Source: Anaerolineae bacterium (GTDB taxonomy: Bacteria > Chloroflexota > Anaerolineae > Aggregatilineales > JAFGMM01). Taken from it: 33,151 nt of DNA. The notes below the pieces were generated by a model. That model saw only the letters and a program-made list of their open reading frames with translations. It had not been told where the DNA came from and ran no database searches. Made by a program: the position numbers and the translations under genes. Location of the stretch: assembly GCA_016927535.1 (NCBI GenBank), contig JAFGMM010000379.1, positions 1 to 33,151 of the forward strand. Direction: 5' to 3'. Shown here piece by piece: positions 7,089-16,004 of this stretch. Each line of letters begins with the position of its first letter. Positions within the stretch are counted from its first letter, which is position 1.

Positions 7089-10000
7089 TTACGGTACGCT
7101 CACCTCAAAAGGCAGAATCACGCGGTCGCCGTCGAGCCGCGCGCCCGACGCATCGACGGCAGGCAGGCGGCCCGCCTCGTCGTACCAGCCCACCGCCGCG
7201 CGGTACACGCCCGGCGGCACACCCTCCAGGTCAAGCGTTACGCCATCGGTGACGACCTCGCCCGGCACCCATATCGACGTGGGATAGGCGAACTCGTGCG
7301 GCATGGTATCCACTTGTACGGGGATCGCTTCGGTGGCGGGGTCGAACAGGTGCACGAAGAAACGGTAATCGGTCGCGGTTTCGGTCAGCGCGCCCCAGGT
7401 CAATGTCAGCGCCAGCGCCCCGCCGGTCTGCGTCACGTCGTAGCCCCACAAGCGCACCACGCCGCCGAAGTCAACGTCAACCCGGTTCGGCACGCCCTCC
7501 GGCGCGCCGGTCGGCACGGCGGGCGCTTGCACGTCGAGCGCATACACAAAAATCGGGTTGTGGAGCGGCGTACCGTCCGGGCCAAGAATCGCCAGGGTGA
7601 GCAAATAATCGCCCGGCGGGAGATCGGCCGGCGGTTCGAGCGCCAGCCGGCCCTCGATCAGCGCGCCGGCCCGCCACAGCGCAGTCGATGAGCCGGGCGC
7701 GAGCGGCGTATCGACAAACCAAACCCCCCGCTCGTCGTTTCTCAGCACCCACCGCGCCCGGTAATCTATCCCCGGCGCGGTTTCGACAATCCAGTGCACC
7801 GTGAGCGGGAAGGGCCGCCCTGCCGTGACGGCGGCGGGCGCTTCCAGCCCGGCAATGCTCAGCGCGGGGAGCGGCGTGTACCAGCGGCGCACACCAGCCG
7901 GCGCCGGCGTGTAACCGCTCCAGTACCGGTCATCGACGCGCCGGTCGCCTATCGATTCGCCGGTCGCCGCATCGTACACGTTCACGTACAGGGTGTACGG
8001 GCCGGGCGGCATCCCATCGGGCAGCGGCAGGAAATACCCCTCATACACCGCCTCGCCCGGCATCCACAGCGCCGGCGGGTACGCACCGTAGAGGCCCAGC
8101 GGCGCGTCTTGTTCGGCCCAGAGGTTGCCGGCCGCGTCGCGCAGCCGCAGCCCGACGTGATAGTTACGCATCAACTCGGCGTCCGCACGCCAGCGCAACA
8201 GCAGGTTAGGATTGCCGGGGCGCAGTTCGGCGCTCAACAGACTCAAGCCGCCGTCAAAAACGGCGAGCGGTTCCTCGTCGCCGCCCGCCATCGTGCGCGC
8301 CTGGTGCGCGACCGGCTCAAGCGCCAGCGCGCCGCGCCGCACGCCGCTGCCGGTCAGCGCGTCGAGCGGGCCGCCGCCGCGCGTGATCTCCAGCACCGGC
8401 AGGTAAATACCCGGCGACAGTGGGCACATCGGCGTCAGATCGGACTCGGCGGTGGATAAGACGGCGGCGGGGTCGCCCACTGCCGCATCGACCGGGATAC
8501 CGAGCACGTTGGCGGCGGGCAGCGTCAGGCGCGGCGTCATCGTCAGCGCCGCGCCGTCCGCACCGCGCCAGTCGGTCGCCAGCGTCAGCGACAGGCACGC
8601 CGCGCCGGCGAAGCGATACTCGTAGTCGAGCAGACGCGCGCCATCCTCGAAAGCCACGCCGCCCGGCGCGTGATAAGGATACGCCTCCTGCGCAAAGTCC
8701 ATCGTCTGCGGCCCTTCGAGCGGCTCGTCCTGCGGGTAGTTCGCCAGGCCCAGCAGCAGCACCGCCAGGAGCGCCAGCGCCGCCGCCGTGGTCAATGCAA
8801 ACGCCCGCGCTCGCCACCAGCGCCACAGCATCACCGCCGCCAGCGCCGCGCCCAGGACGCTTACCCATTCCGCCAGCGCGCGCAGCGGCGTGCGTCCCAA
8901 CCGGAGCGTGACCCGGTGAAGGCCATGCGGTACGGTCAGCCGCGCCCAGCCCAAACCCGGCTCCGCGCTCAGTTCGACCGGCCGGCCGTCAACCGCCGCC
9001 ATCCAGCCGGGCCAGTAATAGAGCGGGATGGCGATATCCGCCGCCTCGCCGGGCACACTCACCACCCACTCCTGCGAAGCAGCGCGCTTGAGGTTGCGGA
9101 TGCTCTCCACCCAACCGCCCGCGGACTTGACGCGCAGTTCCAGGTTCATAAACTCCGGGCCGGTGTACGGGCGCGGGTTGACGGCGCGCGGCAGCCACTC
9201 GTAGCGAATGGTAGTGCCGATGTTGCCGCCGAAGTATTCGTACAGTTGCAGCGCTTCGGGCGTCACGTCGTGGTCGTTGAGCGGGACGAAATCGGGATGG
9301 ATGCCAAGCATGGCGGAGGCAGCAAGGGCGAGGCTCAAGACAACAGCGACTGTCGCGGGAACCGAGCGCCGGATTGCAGAGCTTTTGTTTTCCCTGACGA
9401 CCGCCGAAAAAACATCGGCAGCGTACCCGATCAAAGCGGCGGCGAACAGCGCAAAAACCGACAGGAACCGCCACGGGAACTGCACGACCGGCAGCATGGG
9501 GAGGTTATCCCACACAAAGCGCGAAACGGGCATTATCAAGAATATAGAAATCGCCAGGCCCAGGCAAAGAAAACCGGCAAACCACCGCTCGCCGGAGCGC
9601 CGCGCCCGCCATCCGAGGATCAGCAGCCCGGCCCACAGCAGGACAAATTGCAGAGCGCTCGTCGAAAAAGGTGTCGTTTGGATGTTGGGGTCAACACCAT
9701 AATTAAAGACAAAGGAATACTGCACCAGGTTGGAAAAATCGCGGAAGTGATTGCTATAGTGGAAATACCCGGTCGTCGAGTCCTCCAACTGCACCGCGTC
9801 CAACTCGCCCACGGCCGGCAGCCAGAACCCCGCCGCCACCATCACGCCCAGCAAAATCGCGGCGGCGTATGCGTTGTAAGCGCGAAGCACGCGCCGCATC
9901 CCCATCCCCCTCTCCCCTAAATCCCCTCTCCCACAAGGGGCGAAGGGACTTTCGGAGCGCGCTCCGGCTCCCTTCCCCCCTTGTGAGGGAAGGGCTGGGG

Positions 10001-10649
10001 ATGAGGGGGCCAGGGGCAGCGCCAACAAATACAGCCCCAGGAACGGCGAAAAGATAAACGCCGAGATGTTGTGCGTCAGCAGCAGGCCGGCATACGCCAA
10101 GCCCAACCATGCCGCGCGCGCCGGCGTCCGGCGCTCGGACAGCCGGTCCGCCGCGAGCAGCGCCAGCGGGTAGAAGACAAAAGCGTAGAACTCGGAGAGC
10201 GAGTCGCCGCGCACGTACACGTTAACCATGTGGAACGGCGCGAAGGTATACGCCGCCGCCGCCAACAGCGCGCCCCAGCCGGTGCGCATGTGCCGGCGCG
10301 TCCAGGCATACATCGCGCCGGCCGCCAGCAAAAAGCCGGCCAACTGTGTGAGCTTGAGCGCGGCGACGTAGCTAAAGCCCACACTCTTGAAAAACGCCGC
10401 GATGTAATACGGCAGCGCAGCGTAGTAGCTGAAGAAGGGGTAGCCGAAGCCGAATGCTGCGTCGGGCATCCAGCGCACCGGGAACACGCCGTCGCCCAGC
10501 GCCTTACAAAGCTGGTGCAGCCGGAATAACAGAAAAGGGCTGTCGCCGCCGGCGCGCGTGTTGAGAAACCCCGGCCCCAGCAGCGGCGCAGCCGCCAGCG
10601 CTGCCAGCGCCAGCGCAAGAATCGGCGGGAGCCGTTTACGCCAAAGCAC
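7089..10649 (-). CDS. Large GT-C-like integral membrane protein (PTPS_related type) with extracytoplasmic beta-rich C-terminus
   Basis: An 1186-residue protein. The N-terminal half, to about residue 640, has ten or more membrane segments. Its start, with N-terminal helix, GGDSPFLLFRLHQL, FPVRWMPDAAFGFGYPFFSYYAALPYY and then TFAPFHMVNVYVRGDSLSEFYAFVFYPL, fits the PTPS_related (6-pyruvoyl-tetrahydropterin synthase-related) membrane family. That family has a GT-C glycosyltransferase-like topology and is common in Chloroflexota. The C-terminal half, about 650-1186, reads as three or more beta-sandwich repeats (PPGxYxLxV...YDAxTGE, LPPGDYLLTLAILGPDG). It probably transfers or handles a glycan on the external face; this is inferred. 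Residues about 213-250 are an in-frame repeat insertion described separately. The start lies 10 bases after the penicillin-binding protein stop, so the two genes are cotranscribed. Confidence 0.82.
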   Translation of the reverse strand: MLWRKRLPPILALALAALAAAPLLGPGFLNTRAGGDSPFLLFRLHQLCKALGDGVFPVRWMPDAAFGFGYPFFSYYAALPYYIAAFFKSVGFSYVAALKLTQLAGFLLAAGAMYAWTRRHMRTGWGALLAAAAYTFAPFHMVNVYVRGDSLSEFYAFVFYPLALLAADRLSERRTPARAAWLGLAYAGLLLTHNISAFIFSPFLGLYLLALPLAPSSPALPSQGGKGAGARSESPFAPCGRGDLGERGMGMRRVLRAYNAYAAAILLGVMVAAGFWLPAVGELDAVQLEDSTTGYFHYSNHFRDFSNLVQYSFVFNYGVDPNIQTTPFSTSALQFVLLWAGLLILGWRARRSGERWFAGFLCLGLAISIFLIMPVSRFVWDNLPMLPVVQFPWRFLSVFALFAAALIGYAADVFSAVVRENKSSAIRRSVPATVAVVLSLALAASAMLGIHPDFVPLNDHDVTPEALQLYEYFGGNIGTTIRYEWLPRAVNPRPYTGPEFMNLELRVKSAGGWVESIRNLKRAASQEWVVSVPGEAADIAIPLYYWPGWMAAVDGRPVELSAEPGLGWARLTVPHGLHRVTLRLGRTPLRALAEWVSVLGAALAAVMLWRWWRARAFALTTAAALALLAVLLLGLANYPQDEPLEGPQTMDFAQEAYPYHAPGGVAFEDGARLLDYEYRFAGAACLSLTLATDWRGADGAALTMTPRLTLPAANVLGIPVDAAVGDPAAVLSTAESDLTPMCPLSPGIYLPVLEITRGGGPLDALTGSGVRRGALALEPVAHQARTMAGGDEEPLAVFDGGLSLLSAELRPGNPNLLLRWRADAELMRNYHVGLRLRDAAGNLWAEQDAPLGLYGAYPPALWMPGEAVYEGYFLPLPDGMPPGPYTLYVNVYDAATGESIGDRRVDDRYWSGYTPAPAGVRRWYTPLPALSIAGLEAPAAVTAGRPFPLTVHWIVETAPGIDYRARWVLRNDERGVWFVDTPLAPGSSTALWRAGALIEGRLALEPPADLPPGDYLLTLAILGPDGTPLHNPIFVYALDVQAPAVPTGAPEGVPNRVDVDFGGVVRLWGYDVTQTGGALALTLTWGALTETATDYRFFVHLFDPATEAIPVQVDTMPHEFAYPTSIWVPGEVVTDGVTLDLEGVPPGVYRAAVGWYDEAGRLPAVDASGARLDGDRVILPFEVSVP
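9900..10014. repeat. GC-rich palindromic dispersed repeat inserted in frame in a coding region
   Basis: Bases 9907-9947 (CCCCTCTCCCC...CCCCTCTCCC...AAGGGGCGAAGGGA) closely match the intergenic element at 33073-33113. A second, inverted arm lies at about 9964-10010 (CTCCCTTCC...TTGTGAGGGAAGGG). The segment keeps the minus-strand frame open and encodes a low-complexity Gly/Ser/Pro/Arg stretch (APSSPALPSQGGKG...GERGMG) in a loop between two membrane segments. Confidence 0.75.
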
Positions 10650-10659
10650 ACACCCTCCG

Positions 10660-13600
10660 CTACGGGACCGATGTCTCGGTCGGCGTCTCGGTCGGCGTCA
10701 ACGTCAGCGTCGGCTCCGGCGTGAAGCTCGGCGGCAGCGTATCGGTCGGCGCGATGACGGGCGTGTCGGTCGGCGTGAGCGTCGGCGTGAAAGTCGGCGG
10801 CAGCGGCGTCGTGGTCGGCAGCGGCGTCACGGTCGGGAACGGCGTCGCAGTGACCGGCTCGACGTTTCTCACGTTGACCACAATCTGGTACTCGGCAGTG
10901 CCGCCGCTCGCATCGAAGGCGATGATGCGAATAGTGTACACGCCGTGGGCCAGAGAGCGCGTATCCCACTGCGCCAGCGTACTCGACATGACGGTGCGCT
11001 GGTACGGCCCGTCGGCAATGCCCCAGCCGATGGGGTTGACGCCGGCTGCATATTCAAGCTGGTAACGGTGAAAGTTCGGCATGCTGACCGTTCCAACGAC
11101 GTTAACTACGCCGCCGACCTCCTGACCGGACACGGGCGACGTGATGATGACGGTCGTCGGCTGAGTATCCCGGCTGCACGCCTGCGTAGGCGCCGACTGG
11201 AGCGGCACGGCCACACCGTAGGACTCGGCCCAGGCCCGGCCCTCTGTGGTGCCGTTGATCCAGTCAATCGCCGATAGGTCGGTTAGTTGCAGGTAGCGGC
11301 GCTTCACGACGTTATTAGGACACCACTCGTTCGCCAGCAAGCCGGTCGCGCTGTCCACGCTGACGACCTTGAGGAAGTCGTTTTCGGGGGCGGGCGGCTG
11401 GTGATCGACCTCGAACCACTCCGAGCGGCTGCCCTGGCAGCCATCCCAGTAGCGCGCGCCGGTATCGGTGCACACGTTGAGCTGCACCACGCGGTCCGCC
11501 GGCATGGGAAAGTTCATCGGCGGGCGGTCGTCCAGCTCCAGCGCCCCTTGCAGCGTGTTGCGCCAGATGGGCGCGGCGGCGGTCGAGCCGGCGCTGCCGG
11601 AAGGGATCGGCGAGTTGTCGGCGTTGCCCACCCATACCCCCACCGCGAACTGCGGCGTGTAACCGAGGGTCCAGGCATCGCGCTCCGGGTCGCTGGTGGT
11701 GCCGGTCTTGACCGCCGCCGGGCGACCGTCGGGCAGCGTCAGCCACCAGCCGGCGCCGAACTCGGCGGCGCGCGCGCTGGCGTCGGAGAGTATGCTGGAC
11801 ATCAAATAGGCGTAGGCCGGCGCGACCGCCTGGACCGGGGCAGGCGGCTGGAGACTGTGGCTGTAAAACTCGGCGCCGTCTGGTTCGACGATGCGCGACA
11901 CGGTATACGGTTCATACCACGCGCCGCCGTTGGCGAGCGCAGCATAGGCGGCGGTCATATCGAGCAGCGTCACCTCGCGCGCACCCAGCGCTACCGAAAG
12001 GCCGGTATTGGTTTCGTCGCCGTGCAGGGTAATCCCGAAGCGCCCTGCAATATTCGAGAAGCGATCCCAGCCGGCGTGCTGGTATGCCTTGACCGCCGGG
12101 ATATTGTAAGAGTTGCCCAGCGCGTAGCGCAACGCCTGCGGCCCGTGAAACTCGCCGTCGAAGTTGCGCGGTTTGTAATTGTCCTGGAAGGTGACCGGCA
12201 CATCCCAGATGATGGTCGCCGGCGTCCACCAATCCTGGTTCATCTCCATGGCGGCGAGATACACGAAAGGCTTGATCGACGAACCGGGCTGGCGCGGCAC
12301 AACCGCCATGTTGATCTGGCCCTGGATCGGGTCGCTGGCGTAATCGGCGCTGCCCACCATCGCATGGATAGCGCCGTCCACCGGGCGGATGACGACCACG
12401 GCGGCGTTATGAATGGTGTAATTCATCCGAATGATCTGGTCGGTGACTTCTTGCTGAGCAAGCTCCTGGATGCGCGGGTCGAGTGTGGTATACACGCTGT
12501 AGCCTTTGGTGAAGAATTCTTCGCCGTAGCTCTCCCGGAGCACATCCCGGACGTAAAGCGCGAAATGCGGGTACTTCATATCCAGCGCCGGCGGATGGAA
12601 GGTGAGGGACTTCACGCGCTGCTGCGATTCGAGCCAATCCACCTCGCGCACACAGAGCGGCGTTTGGGTCTCGGCCAGGTTGCCATGCTGAAACTGGATA
12701 CACCCGTCACCGTTGGCCGCCGCCATGAGGTGTAACACAGTGTCCATACGCTCGAAGGCACGATCGGGATAGAGCACCGGGTCATAGTAGGCCGGGGCCT
12801 GCACCAGGCCGGCCAGGAAAGCGGCCTCCGCCGGTTCGAGCTTCTCCGCCGGCTTATCGAAATAGGTCTGCGCCGCCGCCTCGACGCCGTAGGCCATGTT
12901 GCCGAAGAAAACGCTGTTCAGGTAGAAGCCCAGGATTTCATTTTTGCTGTAACGCCGGTTTACTTCGGCGGCAAGGATGATTTCCTGCACCTTGCGCCAG
13001 GCACTCTGGTCATAACCCTGCTCCGGCTTCAGAATCGTCCAGTGCACCACCTGCTGCGTGATGGTGCTCGCGCCGGATTGGATATCGCCGGCCAGGAAAT
13101 TTTGCAGCAGCGCGCGGGCGATGGCAATCAGGTCATAGCCAGGGTCGTCGTAGAAGCGTTCGTTCTCAGCGGCGATGGCGGCGTGGACCATGTAGACCGA
13201 GATTTTGTCGAGATCGACTGCCATACGCCGGCCCTCTACGCTGTTCAATTCGGCGATGAGGTTAAGCTGGGCATCGTAAATCCGCGTGCTCTGGAACTGA
13301 GCGATGATCTGGGGTAGCGCCTCGATTTCGGCCCGGTACCGGTTGATGACGACGAGCGTGGTCAACAACACGATGCCCAAAAAGAGCGCCAGCGCCGCCA
13401 TCGCCACGCCGCCGAACAGCAACGCGAAACGCAGCACCGTATCGCGGATGCGGCGCTGCGGCGCCTCCGGGGGCGGTTGGTGATCTGCCGGGTCGTAGTC
13501 GATGAAATCGACCGGGTGCGGCATCGTCGGCTGGGCCACCGGCGCCGGGCCGCGCTGCGATGGGAAATGCACAATCGTCGGCTGGGCCGCCGGGGGCGGC

Positions 13601-14220
13601 GGCTCATCGCGCCCGCCGCCGGCGACCTGGGTCACCTGTGGTTCGAAGTTATAAGCCGCTTTATCGTTGACCACAGTCGCGGCTTTGTCCGTCACCGCCG
13701 GCGGCCGGCCGACCGGCGGCTCGCCCGCGTCTTTCGGCGCCGCCGGGCCGGCTTTCGGCGTCGATTTGCCGGGCGGGGTAGATTCCTGCGCCGGCGAATC
13801 CATCGTTATGGTAGGCGGTTCGGACGCGGACGCCGGTTTAGACTCGGATTTGTAGACGGGCGGGATGCGCCTAACCCATTCCTTGCCCTCACGCACATAC
13901 CAATCATTGCTCTCCGTGCCGACCATCCACCAGCGCCCTCGCTTGTCGCGCAGCATCAACTCGCGCAGGCGGGCCGCGAAATCCTCGCGCGTAATCAGGC
14001 TGCTGTTGTACTGCCGGCGCAGTTGCCCGACCTCCCACTCGACCCGGCGGCAGTGGTCATAGGTCAGGTCATGGGAGGTCAACGGCAGGGGTTCGTCGGC
14101 ATCCGGGCGCGTCGCATCGTCGGGTGGGGTAGACCCGGTTACCGTCTGCTTCCACTCATCCGGTGCTTCACTACCGTCCTGACCATCTTGCGAACGTGAG
14201 CGCAGCGGCCTGTCTGTCAT
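10660..14220 (-). CDS. Class A penicillin-binding protein (GT51 transglycosylase plus transpeptidase) with long N- and C-terminal extensions
   Basis: An 1186-residue bifunctional peptidoglycan synthase. The cytosolic N-terminus of about 255 residues has a helical module at about 50-120 (CRRVEWEVGQLRRQYN...GRWWMVGTESNDWYVREGKEWVRRIPP) and a Pro-rich linker. One membrane segment lies at about 263-292. The GT51 domain has AENERFYDDPGYD with Glu352 as the probable catalytic residue, and QSGASTITQQ at 381-390. The transpeptidase has S647-x-x-K650, S704-Y-N706 and K838-T-G. An Ig-like domain (about 1030-1120) and a Thr/Pro-rich tail follow the catalytic part. In GT51 the usual histidine of FYxHxG is Asp here. 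It is the first gene of the pair with the membrane glycosyltransferase-like gene. Confidence 0.96.
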   Translation of the reverse strand: MTDRPLRSRSQDGQDGSEAPDEWKQTVTGSTPPDDATRPDADEPLPLTSHDLTYDHCRRVEWEVGQLRRQYNSSLITREDFAARLRELMLRDKRGRWWMVGTESNDWYVREGKEWVRRIPPVYKSESKPASASEPPTITMDSPAQESTPPGKSTPKAGPAAPKDAGEPPVGRPPAVTDKAATVVNDKAAYNFEPQVTQVAGGGRDEPPPPAAQPTIVHFPSQRGPAPVAQPTMPHPVDFIDYDPADHQPPPEAPQRRIRDTVLRFALLFGGVAMAALALFLGIVLLTTLVVINRYRAEIEALPQIIAQFQSTRIYDAQLNLIAELNSVEGRRMAVDLDKISVYMVHAAIAAENERFYDDPGYDLIAIARALLQNFLAGDIQSGASTITQQVVHWTILKPEQGYDQSAWRKVQEIILAAEVNRRYSKNEILGFYLNSVFFGNMAYGVEAAAQTYFDKPAEKLEPAEAAFLAGLVQAPAYYDPVLYPDRAFERMDTVLHLMAAANGDGCIQFQHGNLAETQTPLCVREVDWLESQQRVKSLTFHPPALDMKYPHFALYVRDVLRESYGEEFFTKGYSVYTTLDPRIQELAQQEVTDQIIRMNYTIHNAAVVVIRPVDGAIHAMVGSADYASDPIQGQINMAVVPRQPGSSIKPFVYLAAMEMNQDWWTPATIIWDVPVTFQDNYKPRNFDGEFHGPQALRYALGNSYNIPAVKAYQHAGWDRFSNIAGRFGITLHGDETNTGLSVALGAREVTLLDMTAAYAALANGGAWYEPYTVSRIVEPDGAEFYSHSLQPPAPVQAVAPAYAYLMSSILSDASARAAEFGAGWWLTLPDGRPAAVKTGTTSDPERDAWTLGYTPQFAVGVWVGNADNSPIPSGSAGSTAAAPIWRNTLQGALELDDRPPMNFPMPADRVVQLNVCTDTGARYWDGCQGSRSEWFEVDHQPPAPENDFLKVVSVDSATGLLANEWCPNNVVKRRYLQLTDLSAIDWINGTTEGRAWAESYGVAVPLQSAPTQACSRDTQPTTVIITSPVSGQEVGGVVNVVGTVSMPNFHRYQLEYAAGVNPIGWGIADGPYQRTVMSSTLAQWDTRSLAHGVYTIRIIAFDASGGTAEYQIVVNVRNVEPVTATPFPTVTPLPTTTPLPPTFTPTLTPTDTPVIAPTDTLPPSFTPEPTLTLTPTETPTETSVP

Positions 14221-14240
14221 GGTACCCTACTCCATGTCTT

Positions 14241-14260
14241 CACCACGGAGGCGCGCTCCG
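14241..14260. repeat. Partial dispersed repeat arm
   Basis: CACCACGGAGG resembles the CACCACAGAG core with one change. It is followed by GCGCGCTCCG, which can pair with the adjacent CGGAG as a 5-base stem. It sits in the leader of the penicillin-binding protein gene. Confidence 0.4.
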
Positions 14261-14291
14261 GGCTGTCTCATCATTTAAGCCTGTACTATGC

Positions 14292-14320
14292 ATTATACCA
14301 GAGGGCGGTAAAATACTCAG
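14292..14320 (-). promoter_or_regulatory. Probable promoter of the penicillin-binding protein operon
   Basis: On the minus strand a perfect TATAAT (plus-strand 14292-14297) lies about 72 bases upstream of the ATG at 14220. The weak box CTGAGT (plus-strand 14315-14320) is 17 bases further upstream. Confidence 0.5.
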
Positions 14321-14331
14321 ACTCTAGTTGA

Positions 14332-14361
14332 TTGGCGAACATCCCCAACGTCTGCTACTAT
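14332..14361 (+). promoter_or_regulatory. Probable promoter of the tandem C39-like genes
   Basis: TTGGCG (14332-14337) and TACTAT (14356-14361) are spaced 18 bases apart, about 70 bases before the start region of the first C39-like gene. It is divergent from the penicillin-binding protein promoter. Confidence 0.45.
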
Positions 14362-14433
14362 AGCGTGGACAGTCGAAAATAGGGGGAAGGTCAGCCATCG
14401 GAGAAATGAAATTTTGGTAGGAAACTGTTGCAA

Positions 14434-16002
14434 ATGAGAATGAGAGACAAACAACTGCGCACCCGGAGACTCCCCCCGCCTCCATCACAAGCCAGGAATC
14501 TCAGCCCCGCCCGCCAGCGCGCCCAGAGCCGAAGACTCCGCCGTGGCCGCACCAGCACCTTCCGCGCCCTGGTGGGTTGGTTTTTGTTGGGGGTGCTGGG
14601 CGCGGTGCTTTTTGTGGCGATTCTCTCGCCGTTGATTATCCGCTCGCTGCCGCCGCGCGTCATTGCGCGCCTGTCGGGCACGCCGCTAAACTTCATCACC
14701 TGCCTGCACCCGGACTTTTGCAAAGGCGAGGCCGCGGCCCTGCCCACCGTCAGCGCCGTCGCCGACGCCGCATCGCTGCTCGGCCAGGACGCCACGCCGA
14801 CGGCGGATGCACCGACTCTGCCGGTCGCCGTAGCGCCGACCGAAGCCGGCGGAGACTGGACTGTCAGCACCAACGCTCCAACTGCCACGCTCATCCCCAC
14901 CGACCCGCCGCCGACTGCCGCGCCGCTCGACACGAGCGCGAGCGGGAGCGGCGAAGCAAGCGCCGCGCAGTCCGACGATGCGACGCCGACCGCGGTTATC
15001 GCCGCCACGCCGACGCCGACGGTGGCCGTCGAGGTCGCCGCCGCCGACCTGCCTTACGAGTCGCGGTTGAGCGGTTTTAGGTGGGTGGCGCAAAGCTGGA
15101 ACAACTGCGGGCCGGCCACCCTGGCGATGGATTTAAATTCCTATGGTTGGAACGGCACGCAGCAAACCGCTGCGTCCTACCTGAAACCCGACCCCGAAGA
15201 CAAAAACGTCACGCCTGGACAGATGGCGGTCTTCGTCAACGAACAGGTGCCGGGTCTGAACGCCGTCTACCGCTATGCCGGGAGCATCGACCTGGTGAAG
15301 CGGCTGATCGTCGCCGGCTTCCCGGTCTTGATCGAGACCGGCTTCGAACCGGACGGCGAAGAGTGGATGGGCCACTACCGCCTGATCGTGGGTTACTCGG
15401 ACCTGGAAGCCAGTTTCTACATTTTCGATGCATATCTCGGCGTGGGCGAAAACAAACAGGGCCGGGTCGAAACCTATGATTCGGTCGATAAATTCTGGCG
15501 ACACTTCCACCGGGTCTACGTGGTAGTCTACCGCCCCGACCAAGAAGCGCAGCTCAAGCAAGTGCTCGGCGCGGACTGGGACCCGGCGTCGAACGCGCAG
15601 AACGCGCTCGCCGTGGCCCAGCGCGAAGCCCAGATGTACCCCGACGACGAGTTCGCCTGGTTCAACCTGGGCACGTCGTATGTACTGCTGGGCGACTACG
15701 AGAGCGCGGCGCGCGCTTATGACGTGGCACGTAACACCACGCGCGGTCTGCCCTGGCGTATGCTTTGGTACCAGTTCGGCCCGTTCGAGGCGTACCTACA
15801 CACGGGCCGCCTCGCCGATGTGGAGGCGCTGGCGAGCGTTAACCTGGCGAACACCCAGTACGTTGAGGAGACCTATTACTACCAGGGCATGGTTTACTTG
15901 CAGCGCGGCGAAACCGACCAGGCCGTCCAGAAGTTCCAGGAGGCCCTGCGCCATAACCGTAACTTTGCGCCGGCCGCCGAAGCGCTCGCCCAAATCCGGT
16001 AG
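14434..16002 (+). CDS. Membrane-anchored C39-like cysteine peptidase with C-terminal TPR repeats
   Basis: About 522 residues. The N-terminus is very basic and cytosolic, and a single membrane anchor follows (about 47-71). A long Thr/Pro/Ala-rich external linker runs to about residue 205, then a C39-like papain-fold domain. Its catalytic set is visible, numbered from an alternative TTG start two codons upstream: Cys227 in WNNCGPATL, His316 in MGHYRL and Asp334 in FDAYLG. TPR-like helical pairs fill about 390-520 (EFAWFNLGTSYVLLGDYESAARAYDVA, EETYYYQGMVYLQRGETDQAVQKFQEAL). ATG 14434 and TTG 14428 are both possible starts; AGGA at 14419 fits either. It is the first of two tandem paralogues. The substrate is unknown, and there is no linked bacteriocin-type ABC transporter. 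Confidence 0.85.
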   Translation: MRMRDKQLRTRRLPPPPSQARNLSPARQRAQSRRLRRGRTSTFRALVGWFLLGVLGAVLFVAILSPLIIRSLPPRVIARLSGTPLNFITCLHPDFCKGEAAALPTVSAVADAASLLGQDATPTADAPTLPVAVAPTEAGGDWTVSTNAPTATLIPTDPPPTAAPLDTSASGSGEASAAQSDDATPTAVIAATPTPTVAVEVAAADLPYESRLSGFRWVAQSWNNCGPATLAMDLNSYGWNGTQQTAASYLKPDPEDKNVTPGQMAVFVNEQVPGLNAVYRYAGSIDLVKRLIVAGFPVLIETGFEPDGEEWMGHYRLIVGYSDLEASFYIFDAYLGVGENKQGRVETYDSVDKFWRHFHRVYVVVYRPDQEAQLKQVLGADWDPASNAQNALAVAQREAQMYPDDEFAWFNLGTSYVLLGDYESAARAYDVARNTTRGLPWRMLWYQFGPFEAYLHTGRLADVEALASVNLANTQYVEETYYYQGMVYLQRGETDQAVQKFQEALRHNRNFAPAAEALAQIR

Positions 16003-16004
16003 CG

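Noticed and set aside
5827-7287. Long plus-strand open frame of about 486 codons opposite the RlmI-like gene
   Set aside because: Antisense to a well-recognised gene, runs through the tRNA, and has the Arg/Ala/Pro/His-rich composition expected of an antisense frame in GC-rich DNA.
10670-10860. Tandem short repeats (GTCGGCGTC-like) resembling a repeat array
   Set aside because: They are the codons of the Thr/Pro-rich tail of the penicillin-binding protein; spacing is irregular and there are no spacers, so not a CRISPR. No CRISPR array was seen anywhere.
11287-12735. Plus-strand open frame of about 482 codons inside the penicillin-binding protein gene
   Set aside because: Antisense to intact PBP catalytic motifs; no recognisable domain and no ribosome binding site.
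7089-14220. Two adjacent genes encoding proteins of exactly 1186 residues
   Set aside because: Sequences and domains are unrelated, so the equal length is coincidence and not a duplication.
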